From Prolixibacteraceae bacterium (GTDB lineage Bacteria; Bacteroidota; Bacteroidia; Bacteroidales; Prolixibacteraceae): a stretch of DNA of 39,626 bases. Each line of letters starts with the position of its first letter. Positions within the stretch are counted from its first letter, which is position 1. Shown piece by piece: positions 1 to 11,300 of this stretch. Both the position numbers and the translations under genes were made by a program. The DNA lies in NCBI GenBank assembly GCA_027859005.1, contig JAQIBQ010000025.1:1-39626 (forward strand). The letters are read 5' to 3'. The notes beneath the pieces are model-generated. The model was given only the letters and a program-made list of their open reading frames with translations. It was not told the origin of the DNA and did no database searches.

Positions 1-129
1 GACTCAACGATGTTAGCAATAATAAATTCCGCTTTTCAACCAACCAAGCTGGTAAAGTTGAAAAAATAGCTTTCAGCTCAAAACTATTGGCTTTTTCAAT
101 TCCAGTAAATACAAACCGAAATTAACTTT

Positions 130-330
130 TTCAGTTTTTTGTAATGAAGCTTCCCGCTGCAAGCAGACGGGGTATCTGCCAAGGAATAACTTTTTTATCG
201 CCCCAAGGGGCAGGGAATCGAGCTTGCGAGATCAGCGGAGCAAATATGACCTATGAGATCCCTCGACTTAGCTCGGGATCAGTTCGCCTACATAATTTCA
301 GTTCACTTCGTTTCTGAATTTATAGTCTCA
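130..330. repeat. Palindrome-rich intergenic repeat region (several short hairpins in series)
   Basis: CCCGCTGC-aa-GCAGaCGGG (153-171), GCCCCAAGGGGC (200-211), GATCCC...GGGATC (257-280); GC-rich relative to surroundings, no ORF; resembles dispersed Bacteroidota intergenic repeats. Confidence 0.6.
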
Positions 331-377
331 TTGATTTAAAAACTTACTTTTATAGCACAAATCAAATTTGACGAACT

Positions 378-1256
378 ATGAAAGCTGCATTTCTATCCAT
401 TCTTTTTATTGCCTTATTTAGTCAATTAATAGGACAGGAAATCTCCATTCACCTTGAGGAGTTAACGACTCCGGATTATATTAAAGCAGTTGAGAAATCA
501 GAAAAAACATGCCTTTTACCTATAGGCGTTTTTGAAAAACATGGAGCACATTTACCTCTTGGTACCGATTTGTACATTGCGCGTGAATATGCAAGCAGAG
601 CAGCCAAACAAGAATATACTGTAATTTTTCCCTGGTACTATTTTAGCCAGATAAACGAGGCAAGGCATCAGCCGGGAACCATTGCTTATAGTCCTGAATT
701 AATTTGGAAAATGCTTCAGGAAACACTGGATGAGTTATCGCGAAATGGCTTTGAAAAAATTATTATTGTGAACGGACACGGTGGTAACAATGCCTTTCTA
801 AATTATTTTGGAATGGCACAACTCTCGGAAAATCGTAATTATTCTCTTTATCTTTTTCAACCCGATTATTCATCAGAAAAGATTGTGAATGCAGCTGCGT
901 TAACACCACCCGATAAATACGATTCACATGCCGGAAAATCTGAGTCGTCGATGATGAGTGCAATTGTACCTGAGGCCGTTCATTTAAACAGAGCCCACAA
1001 ACAATCAGGTGCCGATTTAGACCGAATTAAACACATGGAAAATATTTATACCGGCATTTGGTGGTATGCAAGTTACCCCAATCATTATGGTGGCGATGGT
1101 GCTTTGGCGAGTGCCGAAGCAGGAAAACTCATATTAGAAGGTATTGCCGATCAGTTGGTGGAGGTAATTAAAACAGTAAAAACAGACAGCCTTGTGCCTG
1201 CACTTGAAAATCAATTTTATAAAGATTCTGCTGAACCAATCAAAACAAAACAATAA
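378..1256 (+). CDS. Secreted creatininase-family (creatinine amidohydrolase-like) protein
   Basis: N-terminal signal peptide (MKAAFLSILFIALFSQLIGQ); EKHGAHLPLGTD, NGHGGNN and HAGKSESS motifs. Confidence 0.85.
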   Translation: MKAAFLSILFIALFSQLIGQEISIHLEELTTPDYIKAVEKSEKTCLLPIGVFEKHGAHLPLGTDLYIAREYASRAAKQEYTVIFPWYYFSQINEARHQPGTIAYSPELIWKMLQETLDELSRNGFEKIIIVNGHGGNNAFLNYFGMAQLSENRNYSLYLFQPDYSSEKIVNAAALTPPDKYDSHAGKSESSMMSAIVPEAVHLNRAHKQSGADLDRIKHMENIYTGIWWYASYPNHYGGDGALASAEAGKLILEGIADQLVEVIKTVKTDSLVPALENQFYKDSAEPIKTKQ

Positions 1257-1295
1257 AAAAAGCCCAACAAAACATTTCGTTTCATCAGGCTTTTC
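1257..1295. terminator. Probable bidirectional intrinsic terminator
   Basis: AAAAGCC (1258-1264) / GGCTTTT (1288-1294) with inner AAAC/GTTT pairing, between convergent genes. Confidence 0.6.
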
Positions 1296-1311
1296 AACTT
1301 CTATTCTTAAC

Positions 1312-3156
1312 CTATTTTTTTAAGGAGTATGCGCCAACTCCTGTTTTTTTCGATCGTTGTATTAATTTACTAATTTCTGTTGGTAGTGTGTTAGAGATAT
1401 CAGCACCTGAAAACTCAGGAATCAAATCATAGTTCCCTAAATCAGTGCTTTTAAAAACAGCCGATGTATAATCTATAAAGGCCTTACTTTCTGATTCATA
1501 TTCAGGATAGAGTTTAGTTAACTCATTCAATGCACTAATTTTTATTTGGCATTTTTCATTTTGACCAGGACTCCAAACAATAAGATCTGTGTTTGTTGCT
1601 GTTGAAGCTTTCACATATACATTGTTATTCATTTCCTTAATGGGTGAATTGGACAAACGTTCGCACATAAAAGCAGGTTGCCAAACCAAAACTAAGGAGC
1701 GATGGAAGTCTTCACCAGCATAAAATAAATTATTTTTAAATATAAAGCCATCTCGTTCTTCTACCTCAGGACCAGTAGCCGGATGCCATCCTAAATGATC
1801 GCCAACAGCACTTCGCTGGTCACGAGCAACTACAGCCATAGCATTCACAAAAGTATTGTTGTAAAATTCAACATCGCAACTGTTTAACGATGTAACACCA
1901 TGGTCGCAATCAACAAAAACATTACCAGCACAAACTGCACCTTTCGAAATTTCAAAGAAGAAACCATTTTGAGCGGGCCATAAATTATCGCTGTTAATAT
2001 CGTCTCCATTTCGCCCTACACCTTGTACCCAGTTATTGGTAAATACGCCATCGATATTACCTACATCGTACCAAATACCGTTGGAGTTAGGATGATCAAT
2101 TACCAAATTATCGTTACAAGTTACCCGGTAACATTGGTTGAATATTTTAACTGCTGCTGGAAAATAACCGGTAATATTTTCGATGTTATTTCGTGTGATT
2201 ATGTTCTTTTCTAAAAGCACATCGTTTGAGCTTAAAATAAAAAGTCCTTCGGTGCTGGTGTCGCTAATTTTACAGTTTTTAATGGTGAGATTATCACCTC
2301 TGAAATAACCTGCAACTCGGGAACAATAAGATATTTCACAATTTTCGATGGTCGTTCCAACAATGTCTTTTCCATGTTCAGCCTCGGGCGAGACCTTCTC
2401 TGGGTTATAGCCATCAAATTCCATGGCACGATAGGCATATTGTGTAAACGTAAGGCCTTGAATGGTTGGCCCTATTTTATCACTTGCTTTTCCGTGTACA
2501 TTTTCGATGCTACGATGCAAGGCCACATTAAAGGCCGTAATCTCCACCAATTTATCGGAAGGATCAACACCAATGTATACTTGTTTATTTTCGTAATCGA
2601 TGTAATACGAGTTTTCATCTACTTCGCCAGGCCAGCCTACTACATTCAGAAACTTCCCGTTTACAAAAACCATATCGTCGTTAAACTTGTATAAAGGTGT
2701 ATACATACCTTCGCGGGTTCTGCGCCACCAACTCTGGGGTGCCGATGGAAAGAATACATCCCAATCGCACACCCACAATTTGGTGCGTAATTTTTGCCAT
2801 TCTGAGGCCACCTTTGTGCCCTTAAAAACAGCTTTTTCATTTTTAAAGGGTTGAATGGTAATACCCTGATTAAAAACTAAATTCCCTGTACGATAGGTTC
2901 CACCACGTACTATTATTGCATCTCCGCTAATAACTTTTGTAATGGCTTTTTCAATAGTAGTTGGTTTTTCTAATTCAGTACCGGCACTGTTTTCGTCTCC
3001 ATCGGGAGCAACATAATAAACCGTTTTAGCAGCCGATGGTATTTCGTATGTAACTGAAACCGGGCCATAAGGGCCACCAGAAGGCTGTGCATTTAGGGTA
3101 AATGTGAACATTAACAAACTCACAATTCCTAACATTTTATTTCCAAGTAATTTCAT
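1312..3156 (-). CDS. Secreted right-handed parallel beta-helix repeat protein (polysaccharide-lyase/pectate-lyase-like fold)
   Basis: Signal peptide after MKLLGNKMLGIVSLLMFTFTLNAQ; 'YYVAPDGDENSAGTELEKPTTIEKAI...GDAIIVRGGTY' DUF1565-like start followed by Asn-rich beta-helix rungs; likely start is the internal Met at 3156. Confidence 0.75.
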   Translation of the reverse strand: MKLLGNKMLGIVSLLMFTFTLNAQPSGGPYGPVSVTYEIPSAAKTVYYVAPDGDENSAGTELEKPTTIEKAITKVISGDAIIVRGGTYRTGNLVFNQGITIQPFKNEKAVFKGTKVASEWQKLRTKLWVCDWDVFFPSAPQSWWRRTREGMYTPLYKFNDDMVFVNGKFLNVVGWPGEVDENSYYIDYENKQVYIGVDPSDKLVEITAFNVALHRSIENVHGKASDKIGPTIQGLTFTQYAYRAMEFDGYNPEKVSPEAEHGKDIVGTTIENCEISYCSRVAGYFRGDNLTIKNCKISDTSTEGLFILSSNDVLLEKNIITRNNIENITGYFPAAVKIFNQCYRVTCNDNLVIDHPNSNGIWYDVGNIDGVFTNNWVQGVGRNGDDINSDNLWPAQNGFFFEISKGAVCAGNVFVDCDHGVTSLNSCDVEFYNNTFVNAMAVVARDQRSAVGDHLGWHPATGPEVEERDGFIFKNNLFYAGEDFHRSLVLVWQPAFMCERLSNSPIKEMNNNVYVKASTATNTDLIVWSPGQNEKCQIKISALNELTKLYPEYESESKAFIDYTSAVFKSTDLGNYDLIPEFSGADISNTLPTEISKLIQRSKKTGVGAYSLKK

Positions 3157-3299
3157 CGTATTTCTTAAAATTAATAAATAGGTAAGCAACTAAATTAAGG
3201 AAAGAATTAGAGGATCGAAATGATGCAGGCCATGAAAATACAGAATCACAATTTTAACCCCACAAGTTGACGAATTTGAAATATTAATATAGAACTGTT

Positions 3300-3845
3300 C
3301 TATCCCAACTTCCCCCTTATTTCCCTCAACCTAACTTTCATTCCAGCGCTGGGAGAGCGTTCCATTATATCGTCGATGTGAGCAATGAGTTCGGGTGACA
3401 TTTCGGGGTAAAGTTGAACTATACGAAAGAAAAACTCAAGACCCAAGCCCTGGCTCGAAATTTTTTTCTTAGGGTCGTTCATCCATTGAATACAACGTTC
3501 TAATAATTCTCCGGCAAAGTCTTCATTAATGGGGCAGCGTAAAATAAGTTTCATGGCATGGCGCAAAAAGCTTTCGTTATCGGTTTGCATAATGCGCTCG
3601 TATATTTCATCACGAATGGGAAGCAAGAAGTCGTTTTTCTTTTCCGACGCGTGATCTAATATCCACATAATACGCCACGATTCTTTTTCGGGTTTTTCTT
3701 TTATTATTTCCCACAGAAACAAAAAAAGTTCTTTGTCCTTTGAAGCTCTATCAAACATTACATCGTAATCGGCTTTAGAATAAAGCGATACCAATAAATC
3801 TTCTATTTCCTTACGTGTAATTGCTCTCATTTGCAACTGTTTCAT
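3300..3845 (-). CDS. Hypothetical alpha-helical (HEAT-like) protein
   Basis: Intact ORF, helical repeat-like composition; probable start MKQLQMRA at 3845. Confidence 0.55.
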   Translation of the reverse strand: MKQLQMRAITRKEIEDLLVSLYSKADYDVMFDRASKDKELFLFLWEIIKEKPEKESWRIMWILDHASEKKNDFLLPIRDEIYERIMQTDNESFLRHAMKLILRCPINEDFAGELLERCIQWMNDPKKKISSQGLGLEFFFRIVQLYPEMSPELIAHIDDIMERSPSAGMKVRLREIRGKLG

Positions 3846-3942
3846 TTTCTTTCGATATACAAAAATGAAAAAAATTTGAATACAGAAGTAACTTTTATAC
3901 AATCAAGTCCGTCATAGCAGCATAAGTTTTAATTTAAAAACC

Positions 3943-4956
3943 ATGAAAACAATTAAATATACACAGATGAAAACACTTATTACTTTACTAATTGCATTTA
4001 GCCTTACTTTTGGCGTTTATGCTCAAAGCGATTCAACTCAAATTGTAAACGATGAATTCAACGAGTTAATTGAAGAAATTGAAGAAGTAGATCAATCCAT
4101 CGTTGAAATTGATGAAGCATTGGAAGCTGTTGAGGCAGAAAAAGCTGAAATGACAGAAAATGATGAAAAAGACACTGTACATGTTCGCATAGGAAATCAT
4201 CGGGTTGAAATTATTTCCGGAGATAAGGATGCAAACATCGACATTGAAAAGATTGATGAATTTGAAAGTAAATGGAACGACTACGACTGGGAAATCGACC
4301 ACTTTGAAACCGTTCACCCCAAACGGAAAAGAGATTTTGACGGGCATTGGGCCGGATTCGATTTTGGTGGCAATCAGCTTTTAACTACTAAAACAAGCTA
4401 TTCAATGTACCCCGAAGGTACTCCTAAGTTCCTAGATACTAGACCTGAAAAATCGTTCGAATTCAATTTTAATTTTGCCGAATACAGTTTTGGTTTTGGA
4501 AACTACATTGGTATCGTAACTGGGTTAGGATTAAACTTTAACGACTATAAATTCAAAAACAAATATACGTTGGTTAAAGACGATAACGGGATGATACAAG
4601 CCGAAACTTTACCCGAAGAGGATTTCAGAAAGAGTAAACTCTCTACGGTATTCTTAACCGCTCCTTTATTACTCGAATTCCAAATACCTGGAAACCAAGG
4701 ACACGACCGACTATTTATTGCCGGAGGTTTAATTGGAGGAGTGAAATTAGGTGAACATACCAAAACAAAAATAGGGGATAACAAAGTAAAAGACAAAGGT
4801 GATTTTAACATTAGCCCATTGCGCTGGGGATATACTGCCCGCATAGGTTTTGAAGACATGGGAATCTATGCAACTTACTACAATACACCTCTTTTTGAAG
4901 ACGGGAAAGGACCAACAACTACTCCACTTACAATAGGACTTACATTCACCTTTTAA
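3943..4956 (+). CDS. PorT-like outer-membrane beta-barrel protein with acidic N-terminal coiled-coil region
   Basis: Signal peptide (..LLIAFSLTFGVYAQ), acidic helix EFNELIEEIEEVDQSIVEIDEALEAVEAEKAE, C-terminal aromatic barrel ending ...TPLTIGLTFTF. Confidence 0.65.
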   Translation: MKTIKYTQMKTLITLLIAFSLTFGVYAQSDSTQIVNDEFNELIEEIEEVDQSIVEIDEALEAVEAEKAEMTENDEKDTVHVRIGNHRVEIISGDKDANIDIEKIDEFESKWNDYDWEIDHFETVHPKRKRDFDGHWAGFDFGGNQLLTTKTSYSMYPEGTPKFLDTRPEKSFEFNFNFAEYSFGFGNYIGIVTGLGLNFNDYKFKNKYTLVKDDNGMIQAETLPEEDFRKSKLSTVFLTAPLLLEFQIPGNQGHDRLFIAGGLIGGVKLGEHTKTKIGDNKVKDKGDFNISPLRWGYTARIGFEDMGIYATYYNTPLFEDGKGPTTTPLTIGLTFTF

Positions 4957-4979
4957 TACATTTTAAAAATACCATTTTA

Positions 4980-5010
4980 AAGAACTATTCATGGTACTTG
5001 AATAGTTCTT
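4980..5010 (+). terminator. Intrinsic terminator hairpin
   Basis: Perfect 11-bp stem AAGAACTATTC (4980-4990) / GAATAGTTCTT (5000-5010), 9-nt loop, followed by CCTTTTTC. Confidence 0.75.
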
Positions 5011-5107
5011 CCTTTTTCTGACGATCTCAAAAAGAGATACCCACTAAATAGTTTTCCAATTTTTTTAGCTACTTTGCTGCTGGGATATTATAAAATTATT
5101 AGTGGCA

Positions 5108-8100
5108 ATGCAAAGGGTGTTTATATACATACTTCTATTATTTGCTGTTAGTGCTGTTGGACAAAATCAAAGTGAAAACTTTATTAGTTTCAATACAAGT
5201 AATGGGAAATTAATGCATAACTCGGTTGAAGCTTTTGCCAGAGATCAATTAGGTTATGCATGGGTAGGCACAAATTTTGGATTGTACAGACTTGATGGCT
5301 ACCAAACGGTTGAATTCAAAAACGACCCCTCAAATCCTAAATCTCTATCAAGTAAGTTCATTAAAGCCTGTTGCACCGATTCCGATGGAGACCTTTGGGT
5401 AGGAACAATTGGTGGTGGGTTAAATAGGTTTATCCGCGAAACAAATCAATTTATACATTTCGTACCTAACGATTCAATCAATAGCATTAGTGGCATCAAT
5501 ATCTCAGGAATAGTTGAAGATAAAAAAGGAAATATATGGATAGGAACCATTGGAAATGGCATCAATAAATATAACAAAAAAACAGGAAAATTCACCCACT
5601 TCAAACTTGAAAACTACGAAAAAGACAACTGGATTAGCTCTAATGTTAATGCTTTATTTTGTGATAACGAAGGCAATATTTGGGTTGGCGAAAATCAAAG
5701 TGAAATTTTCAAAATTGATGGATTAAGTCATAAAATTACATACTACGGTATACTAGAAAAAAGCAAGTCAGAAGCTGCTAAAGTAGGAGCGATAACTGGA
5801 ATTTCACAAATGAAAAATGGGAATATTCTTTTTACAACTTGGAAAGGAAACTTGTATCAACTAAATCCTTTATCCGACAAGTATATTTCTGTTTTTAAAA
5901 CTTCGGAATATTTTGAAAACTCAATTTTAACAGATATTGTAATTGATTCAAAAAACCAGATTTGGATTAGTACCTGGAACAATGGATTGTTTAAAATAAA
6001 TACAGAAACAACTGAAAAGAAACGGTATAAAAAAAATATTAAAAAACTAAATACGTATAACTCAACTGCCATAAATAGTTTGTACATCGATAACAATCAA
6101 AACCTTTGGACTTGTTTTCAAAACAATGGAATTGGCATATTACCCTTAAAAGAGAAAATGATAAGAACACTTCCTTTTAAGAATGAGATATTTGACTACA
6201 TCAATGCCTATTCTATTGTTCAAGATAAACAAAATAACATATGGGTTGGAACAAGGGGGCAGGGTTTATGGATGTACAATTTGAAAAATAATGAACAAAC
6301 AAACTATCTTGCCGAGAACTTTAATGGCCTAAATACCAACTCAATACTGTCCGTTAAACAAAGTAGCGATGAAAAATTGCTGATTGGCACAGACGGTACT
6401 TTTCTAAGTATTTTTAACCCTCTAACAAATTCATTTCAACAAGTTGAAGGCAATGCTGACGATTGGAGTAATGCCGTTTTTTCAATTGCCGATAATAGCG
6501 ATTACATTTTTGCTGGTACCTGGGGAGGAGGTATTAAAAAAATAGATAAAAAAGATTTAAGCTATTGCTCAATAAATTTTGATACAAAAGATCAATTCCG
6601 CAATTCAATATTCGATCTTGAATTAGTTGGCAATACACTTTGGGTTGCAAATATTGGTATTGGATTAATTAAATACAATATCGTAAATGACACTTATATC
6701 ACGTATAAAAACTCAATTGAAACTCCAAATTTTCCTAGCGAAAGAATAACCGATATATACATCGAAAACGATAATTCTATTTTACTTTCGACCGAAGGAG
6801 CAGGATTGTATCAATTCATCCCTTCATCAAGTACAATAAATAATGTTTTCAATGAATACGGAATTGAAAGTAAAACAGTTCAAGCAACAGTAGTAGACGG
6901 CAATAACAACCTTTGGATAACAACCAACTCAAATATTTTACATGTTGATACAAACACAAAAAATATATATACCTTCAATAAACACAATGGTCTAGCAAGT
7001 AATCAATTCAATAAATCGGCCTTATATTTCGATAAAACAAAAAACAGAATTTATACTGGAAGTGCTGAAGGCGTAAACTTTTTAGATGCCAATAAAATTG
7101 TTATCGATTCAATTGTAAATAAGGTTATAATTACCCAGTTAAGTATTATGGGTGAGAATATTTCGAGTCCAAACCTAAAGAATATTTATAAAACGATAGA
7201 TGTTGCAGATACGATTCACTTATACCACAAAGAAAAAATAATTACCATCAATTTTTCATCAATGGAATTTACTCCTTCAATGAAAAGTCGATATTATTAT
7301 CAACTTGAAGGATTTAACAAAGACTGGAATGAAACCAGCTATTCTAAAAATTTTGTACAGTATACCAATCTATATCCTGGAGAATATACCCTACATGTAA
7401 AAACATGCAACAGTGATGGAATAAGTAACTCCGATGTAACTTCAATAAAAATATTAGTTCATCCCGCTTTCTGGCAAACACTTCTATTTAAAATAGCTAT
7501 TGTTGTTCTTGTAATTCTTTTAGTATTTCTATATTCCCACGAAAAATACCAATCGTTAATTAAATCCCAAAAAGAACTTGAGCTGAAAATTGCCGAACGT
7601 ACCTACGAAATCACAGATCAAAAGGAGCAAATAGAGAAGCAAAACCACGAGCTAGAAACTGCAAATCAAACAAAAGATAAATTCTTCTCAATAATTAGTC
7701 ATGATTTAAGAAACCCATTGGCTTCAATAAACCAAATGGCACAAGTCTTATCAATGCAGTTCAAAACGGCATCGGAAGAAAGAAGATTAAAATACCTTGA
7801 GATATTAATAAAATCATCGGGAAATACATTAGAACTACTCGACGATTTATTGATTTGGGCCCGCACTCAAACCAATCGGATTAAAATTAAGAAAAACAGC
7901 TACCCTATTGATGAATTATTTTACGAAGTGCTAAGCCATTGCTATCCACTGGCTGAAAAAAAGAATATTGAATTAAAAATACCACTACATACCAATAAAA
8001 AAGCTTTTGTAGATAAAAATACAATTGCAACAGTACTTCGAAACTTAATTACCAATGCCATTAAGTTCTCGCCAACAAATAGCACTATTGAAGTTAAAGT

Positions 8101-8347
8101 TCGCGAAAAAAACGAAAGCTTAATCATTTGCATTTCCGATCAGGGAATTGGCATTAGCCCTCAAGAAATTAAAAAATTATTCAAAATTGAAAACATTTAC
8201 TCGAAGGAAGGAACATCGGGCGAAACAGGAACGGGTCTTGGATTAGTTCTATGTCAAGAATTTTTGGCGTTGAATAATGGAAGCATTTGGGTTGAAAGCG
8301 AAGTAAACAAGGGAAGTACTTTCTGTTTTAAAATTGAAAAAGGCTAA
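5108..8347 (+). CDS. Two-component-regulator-propeller sensor histidine kinase (Reg_prop x n, Y_Y_Y, TM, HisKA, HATPase_c)
   Basis: Repeated 'GNIWIGT.GNGINKY' propeller blades; 'FKIAIVVLVILLVFLYS' TM; 'FFSIISHDLRNPL' H-box; 'TGTGLGLVLCQEF' G-box; ends after HATPase_c, no receiver or AraC HTH. ORF track starts at GTG 5102; ATG at 5108 possible. Confidence 0.9.
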   Translation: MQRVFIYILLLFAVSAVGQNQSENFISFNTSNGKLMHNSVEAFARDQLGYAWVGTNFGLYRLDGYQTVEFKNDPSNPKSLSSKFIKACCTDSDGDLWVGTIGGGLNRFIRETNQFIHFVPNDSINSISGINISGIVEDKKGNIWIGTIGNGINKYNKKTGKFTHFKLENYEKDNWISSNVNALFCDNEGNIWVGENQSEIFKIDGLSHKITYYGILEKSKSEAAKVGAITGISQMKNGNILFTTWKGNLYQLNPLSDKYISVFKTSEYFENSILTDIVIDSKNQIWISTWNNGLFKINTETTEKKRYKKNIKKLNTYNSTAINSLYIDNNQNLWTCFQNNGIGILPLKEKMIRTLPFKNEIFDYINAYSIVQDKQNNIWVGTRGQGLWMYNLKNNEQTNYLAENFNGLNTNSILSVKQSSDEKLLIGTDGTFLSIFNPLTNSFQQVEGNADDWSNAVFSIADNSDYIFAGTWGGGIKKIDKKDLSYCSINFDTKDQFRNSIFDLELVGNTLWVANIGIGLIKYNIVNDTYITYKNSIETPNFPSERITDIYIENDNSILLSTEGAGLYQFIPSSSTINNVFNEYGIESKTVQATVVDGNNNLWITTNSNILHVDTNTKNIYTFNKHNGLASNQFNKSALYFDKTKNRIYTGSAEGVNFLDANKIVIDSIVNKVIITQLSIMGENISSPNLKNIYKTIDVADTIHLYHKEKIITINFSSMEFTPSMKSRYYYQLEGFNKDWNETSYSKNFVQYTNLYPGEYTLHVKTCNSDGISNSDVTSIKILVHPAFWQTLLFKIAIVVLVILLVFLYSHEKYQSLIKSQKELELKIAERTYEITDQKEQIEKQNHELETANQTKDKFFSIISHDLRNPLASINQMAQVLSMQFKTASEERRLKYLEILIKSSGNTLELLDDLLIWARTQTNRIKIKKNSYPIDELFYEVLSHCYPLAEKKNIELKIPLHTNKKAFVDKNTIATVLRNLITNAIKFSPTNSTIEVKVREKNESLIICISDQGIGISPQEIKKLFKIENIYSKEGTSGETGTGLGLVLCQEFLALNNGSIWVESEVNKGSTFCFKIEKG

Positions 8348-8367
8348 TAAAAGCACTATATTGGGTC

Positions 8368-11300
8368 ATGGTATTCTTCAGAATAAGGGTTAAAATACTT
8401 TTACTTGTTTTCATTACCTTTTTTGTAGTAAGGGTAAGTGGAAACAACAAACAGAAAAGTTTCTTGAGTTTTAATACCGAGAATGAAATGCTTATGCACA
8501 ATTCTGTAGAAACAGTTGTGCGAGACAGCTTTGGGTACATTTGGGTTGGAACCAATTATGGATTAAACCGTTTAGATGGACATAAAACAATTAACTATCT
8601 TTCAGATCCAACAAACCCAAACTCAATAAGCAACAGTCATGTAAAAGAACTTTTTGTTGATTCAAAAGGTAGGCTGTGGATTGGAACAGTAAGTGGAGGA
8701 TTAAATCGATTCAATTATTCCAATAACACTTTCATACAATACTCACCATACGATTCCATTATATCAAAAGCTGGGTTAAATGTACCTGCAATTACCGAAG
8801 ATTTGGAAGGAAATATATGGATAGGTACCGTTGGAAAAGGAGTAAGTAAATTTTATCCCGATTCGGGCGTGTTTCAAAACTTCGACTTAGAGCTTTTCGA
8901 TCCATTAATTCAGGAAAATACAAACATTAGTAATTTACATTGCGACAAAAAAGGAAACATATGGGTTGGTTTTGATTTTGATAGAAATGGGATATATAAA
9001 ATTGATGGAAAAACCTATGAAATTACATTTCATGGTCTTACTACCGAAACAACTGATTATTTAAATGTTGGGGCCGTTACTGGAATTGCCGAGCAAAAAG
9101 ATGGAACACTTCTTTTCACAATATGGAACAGTCAAATTTTCAAGCTAAATCCTGAAGTTGATGAACGAATTAAACTTGTTCTTGAAAAAAACATATTTAA
9201 CAATTCGCATTTAACTTCAATTGTTATAGACGAAGATGACAACATTTGGATTAGCACATGGGAAAATGGACTTTACAAATTTTCACCCGATTTTAAAGAA
9301 GTTCAACAATATTGTAAAAACGATTTCGACCTATCAAGTCTTAGCTCTAATTCAATTAACGATTTATATATCGATGAGAATAACCTTTGGATCTGCCTTC
9401 GAGAACAGGGTTTAAATTTATTGTCGCTAAACAATAAAATATTTAGCAAAGTAAACACGCTTCAGGTTTCTGCCTTTAAAGAAATTGACGCACATTGCTT
9501 CACTACCGACAAAGTTGGAAATATCTGGATTGGTAGTCGTGGACAAGGATTATGGAAATATTCACCAAGTAATGGAAGTTTAAAAAACTATAATAAGCCG
9601 AACTATAAAAGTTTACTAAACAACAATATCTTAAGCATTAAATACAGCAACGATAGTATGCTTTGGATAGGAACCGATGGTGATTTTATTGCTGCATTTA
9701 ATACTAAAAAAGAAGAATTCAAATTTGTACCACATCACGAAGGCGACTGGAGTTCGGTGTATTGTATTGAAGAAACTGAAGACTACTTATGGTGTGGGAC
9801 TTGGGGCGCAGGATTGAAAAAAGTTGATAAAAAAACCCTGTCTTATACCAGTATTAATTTTGACGTTAAAGACCAATATAGAAACAGCATTTTCGATATC
9901 GATATTGTTGAAGATGATATATGGATGGCAAACGTAGGCATGGGTTTAATAAATTACAATATACCTAACAACCAAATAAATTATATTTATCAGTACCCTA
10001 ACTTAAGCGGTAAATTTCCAAAAGAAAGTCTGAATGATATATACATTGAGAACCCCTCAAGTTTTTGGTTATCAACTGCGGGTGGTGGTTTGTTAAACTA
10101 CAACCCCAACACCTACAAAATTGAAACTACAACTACCGATAACGGCCTTTCGAGCAACGTTATTCAAGCCATTGCAATTGATAATAATAAAAACCTTTGG
10201 ATTAGTACAAATACTGGTATAAATCTATACAATCGGGAAAAAAACGAAATAGCTACATTTTATAAGCATAACGGGTTAATTATAAATCATCTTAATAAAT
10301 CGGCGTTATTATTCAGCCCCATCGATAATCAGCTTTACATAGGTTCACCAAAAGGTATTAATACCTGTAATACAAACAAGGTTGAGCTAAATCAAAACAC
10401 AAATCCAGTTGTTTTAACCCAACTAGCTGTAAACGAGAAAAATATTACAATTAAGGATTCAGATGTTTTAAACCAACCTATTGAACTTGCCAAAAAAATA
10501 AAACTAAAACACGATCAGAAAATAATTAATATCGGATTTTCATCAATGGAATTTAATCCATCGTCGAAAAGCAAATACTATTATAAACTAGAAGGATTTA
10601 AAGATAATTGGACCGAATTAGCTCATTCATCAAATCACGTTCAATATACCAATCTCGATCCAGGAAATTATACTTTTAAAGTAAAGGCCAGTAATAACGA
10701 TGGTATTTTTCACCCAATAGAAACCGCTTTAAAAATTACCGTTAAACCATCTTTCTGGCAAACCATCTTGTTCAAAGTTTTGTTGGTTTTAATAATTCTA
10801 ATTATAGCGGCATTATTCTTCTACTTACGTTACAAAACATTAATAAAAAATCAATTAAAATTAGAAGAAACCGTACAAGAACGAACAATAGAAATAAACA
10901 AACAAAAAGAACACATTGAGCAACAGAAATCGGCACTTGAACTGGCCAATCAAACAAAAGACAAATTCTTTACACTTATAAGTCACGACTTAAAAAATCC
11001 TATAAGTATTATCGATCAATTCCACGAGCTATTATTGCTCGAACACGAATCCATATCTAAAGAAACAACTCTAAAATATTATCAATTATTGAAGAAAACT
11101 TCGAATCAAACCCTACAACTACTCGACGATTTATCCATGTGGGCACAAACACAATCGAAACGAATTACCATAAATAAGAAGCATATTGATGTTGCCAAGT
11201 TAATTAAAACAAATTTTACTATTTGCGAATCAATTGCATCGAATAAAAACATTAAACTGCAACAAACAAAAAATATTTACCAAACAGTTAATGCCGACGA

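Noticed and set aside
2374-2694. 106-aa plus ORF antisense to the beta-helix protein
   Set aside because: No motif; opposite strand of a well-supported secreted protein gene.
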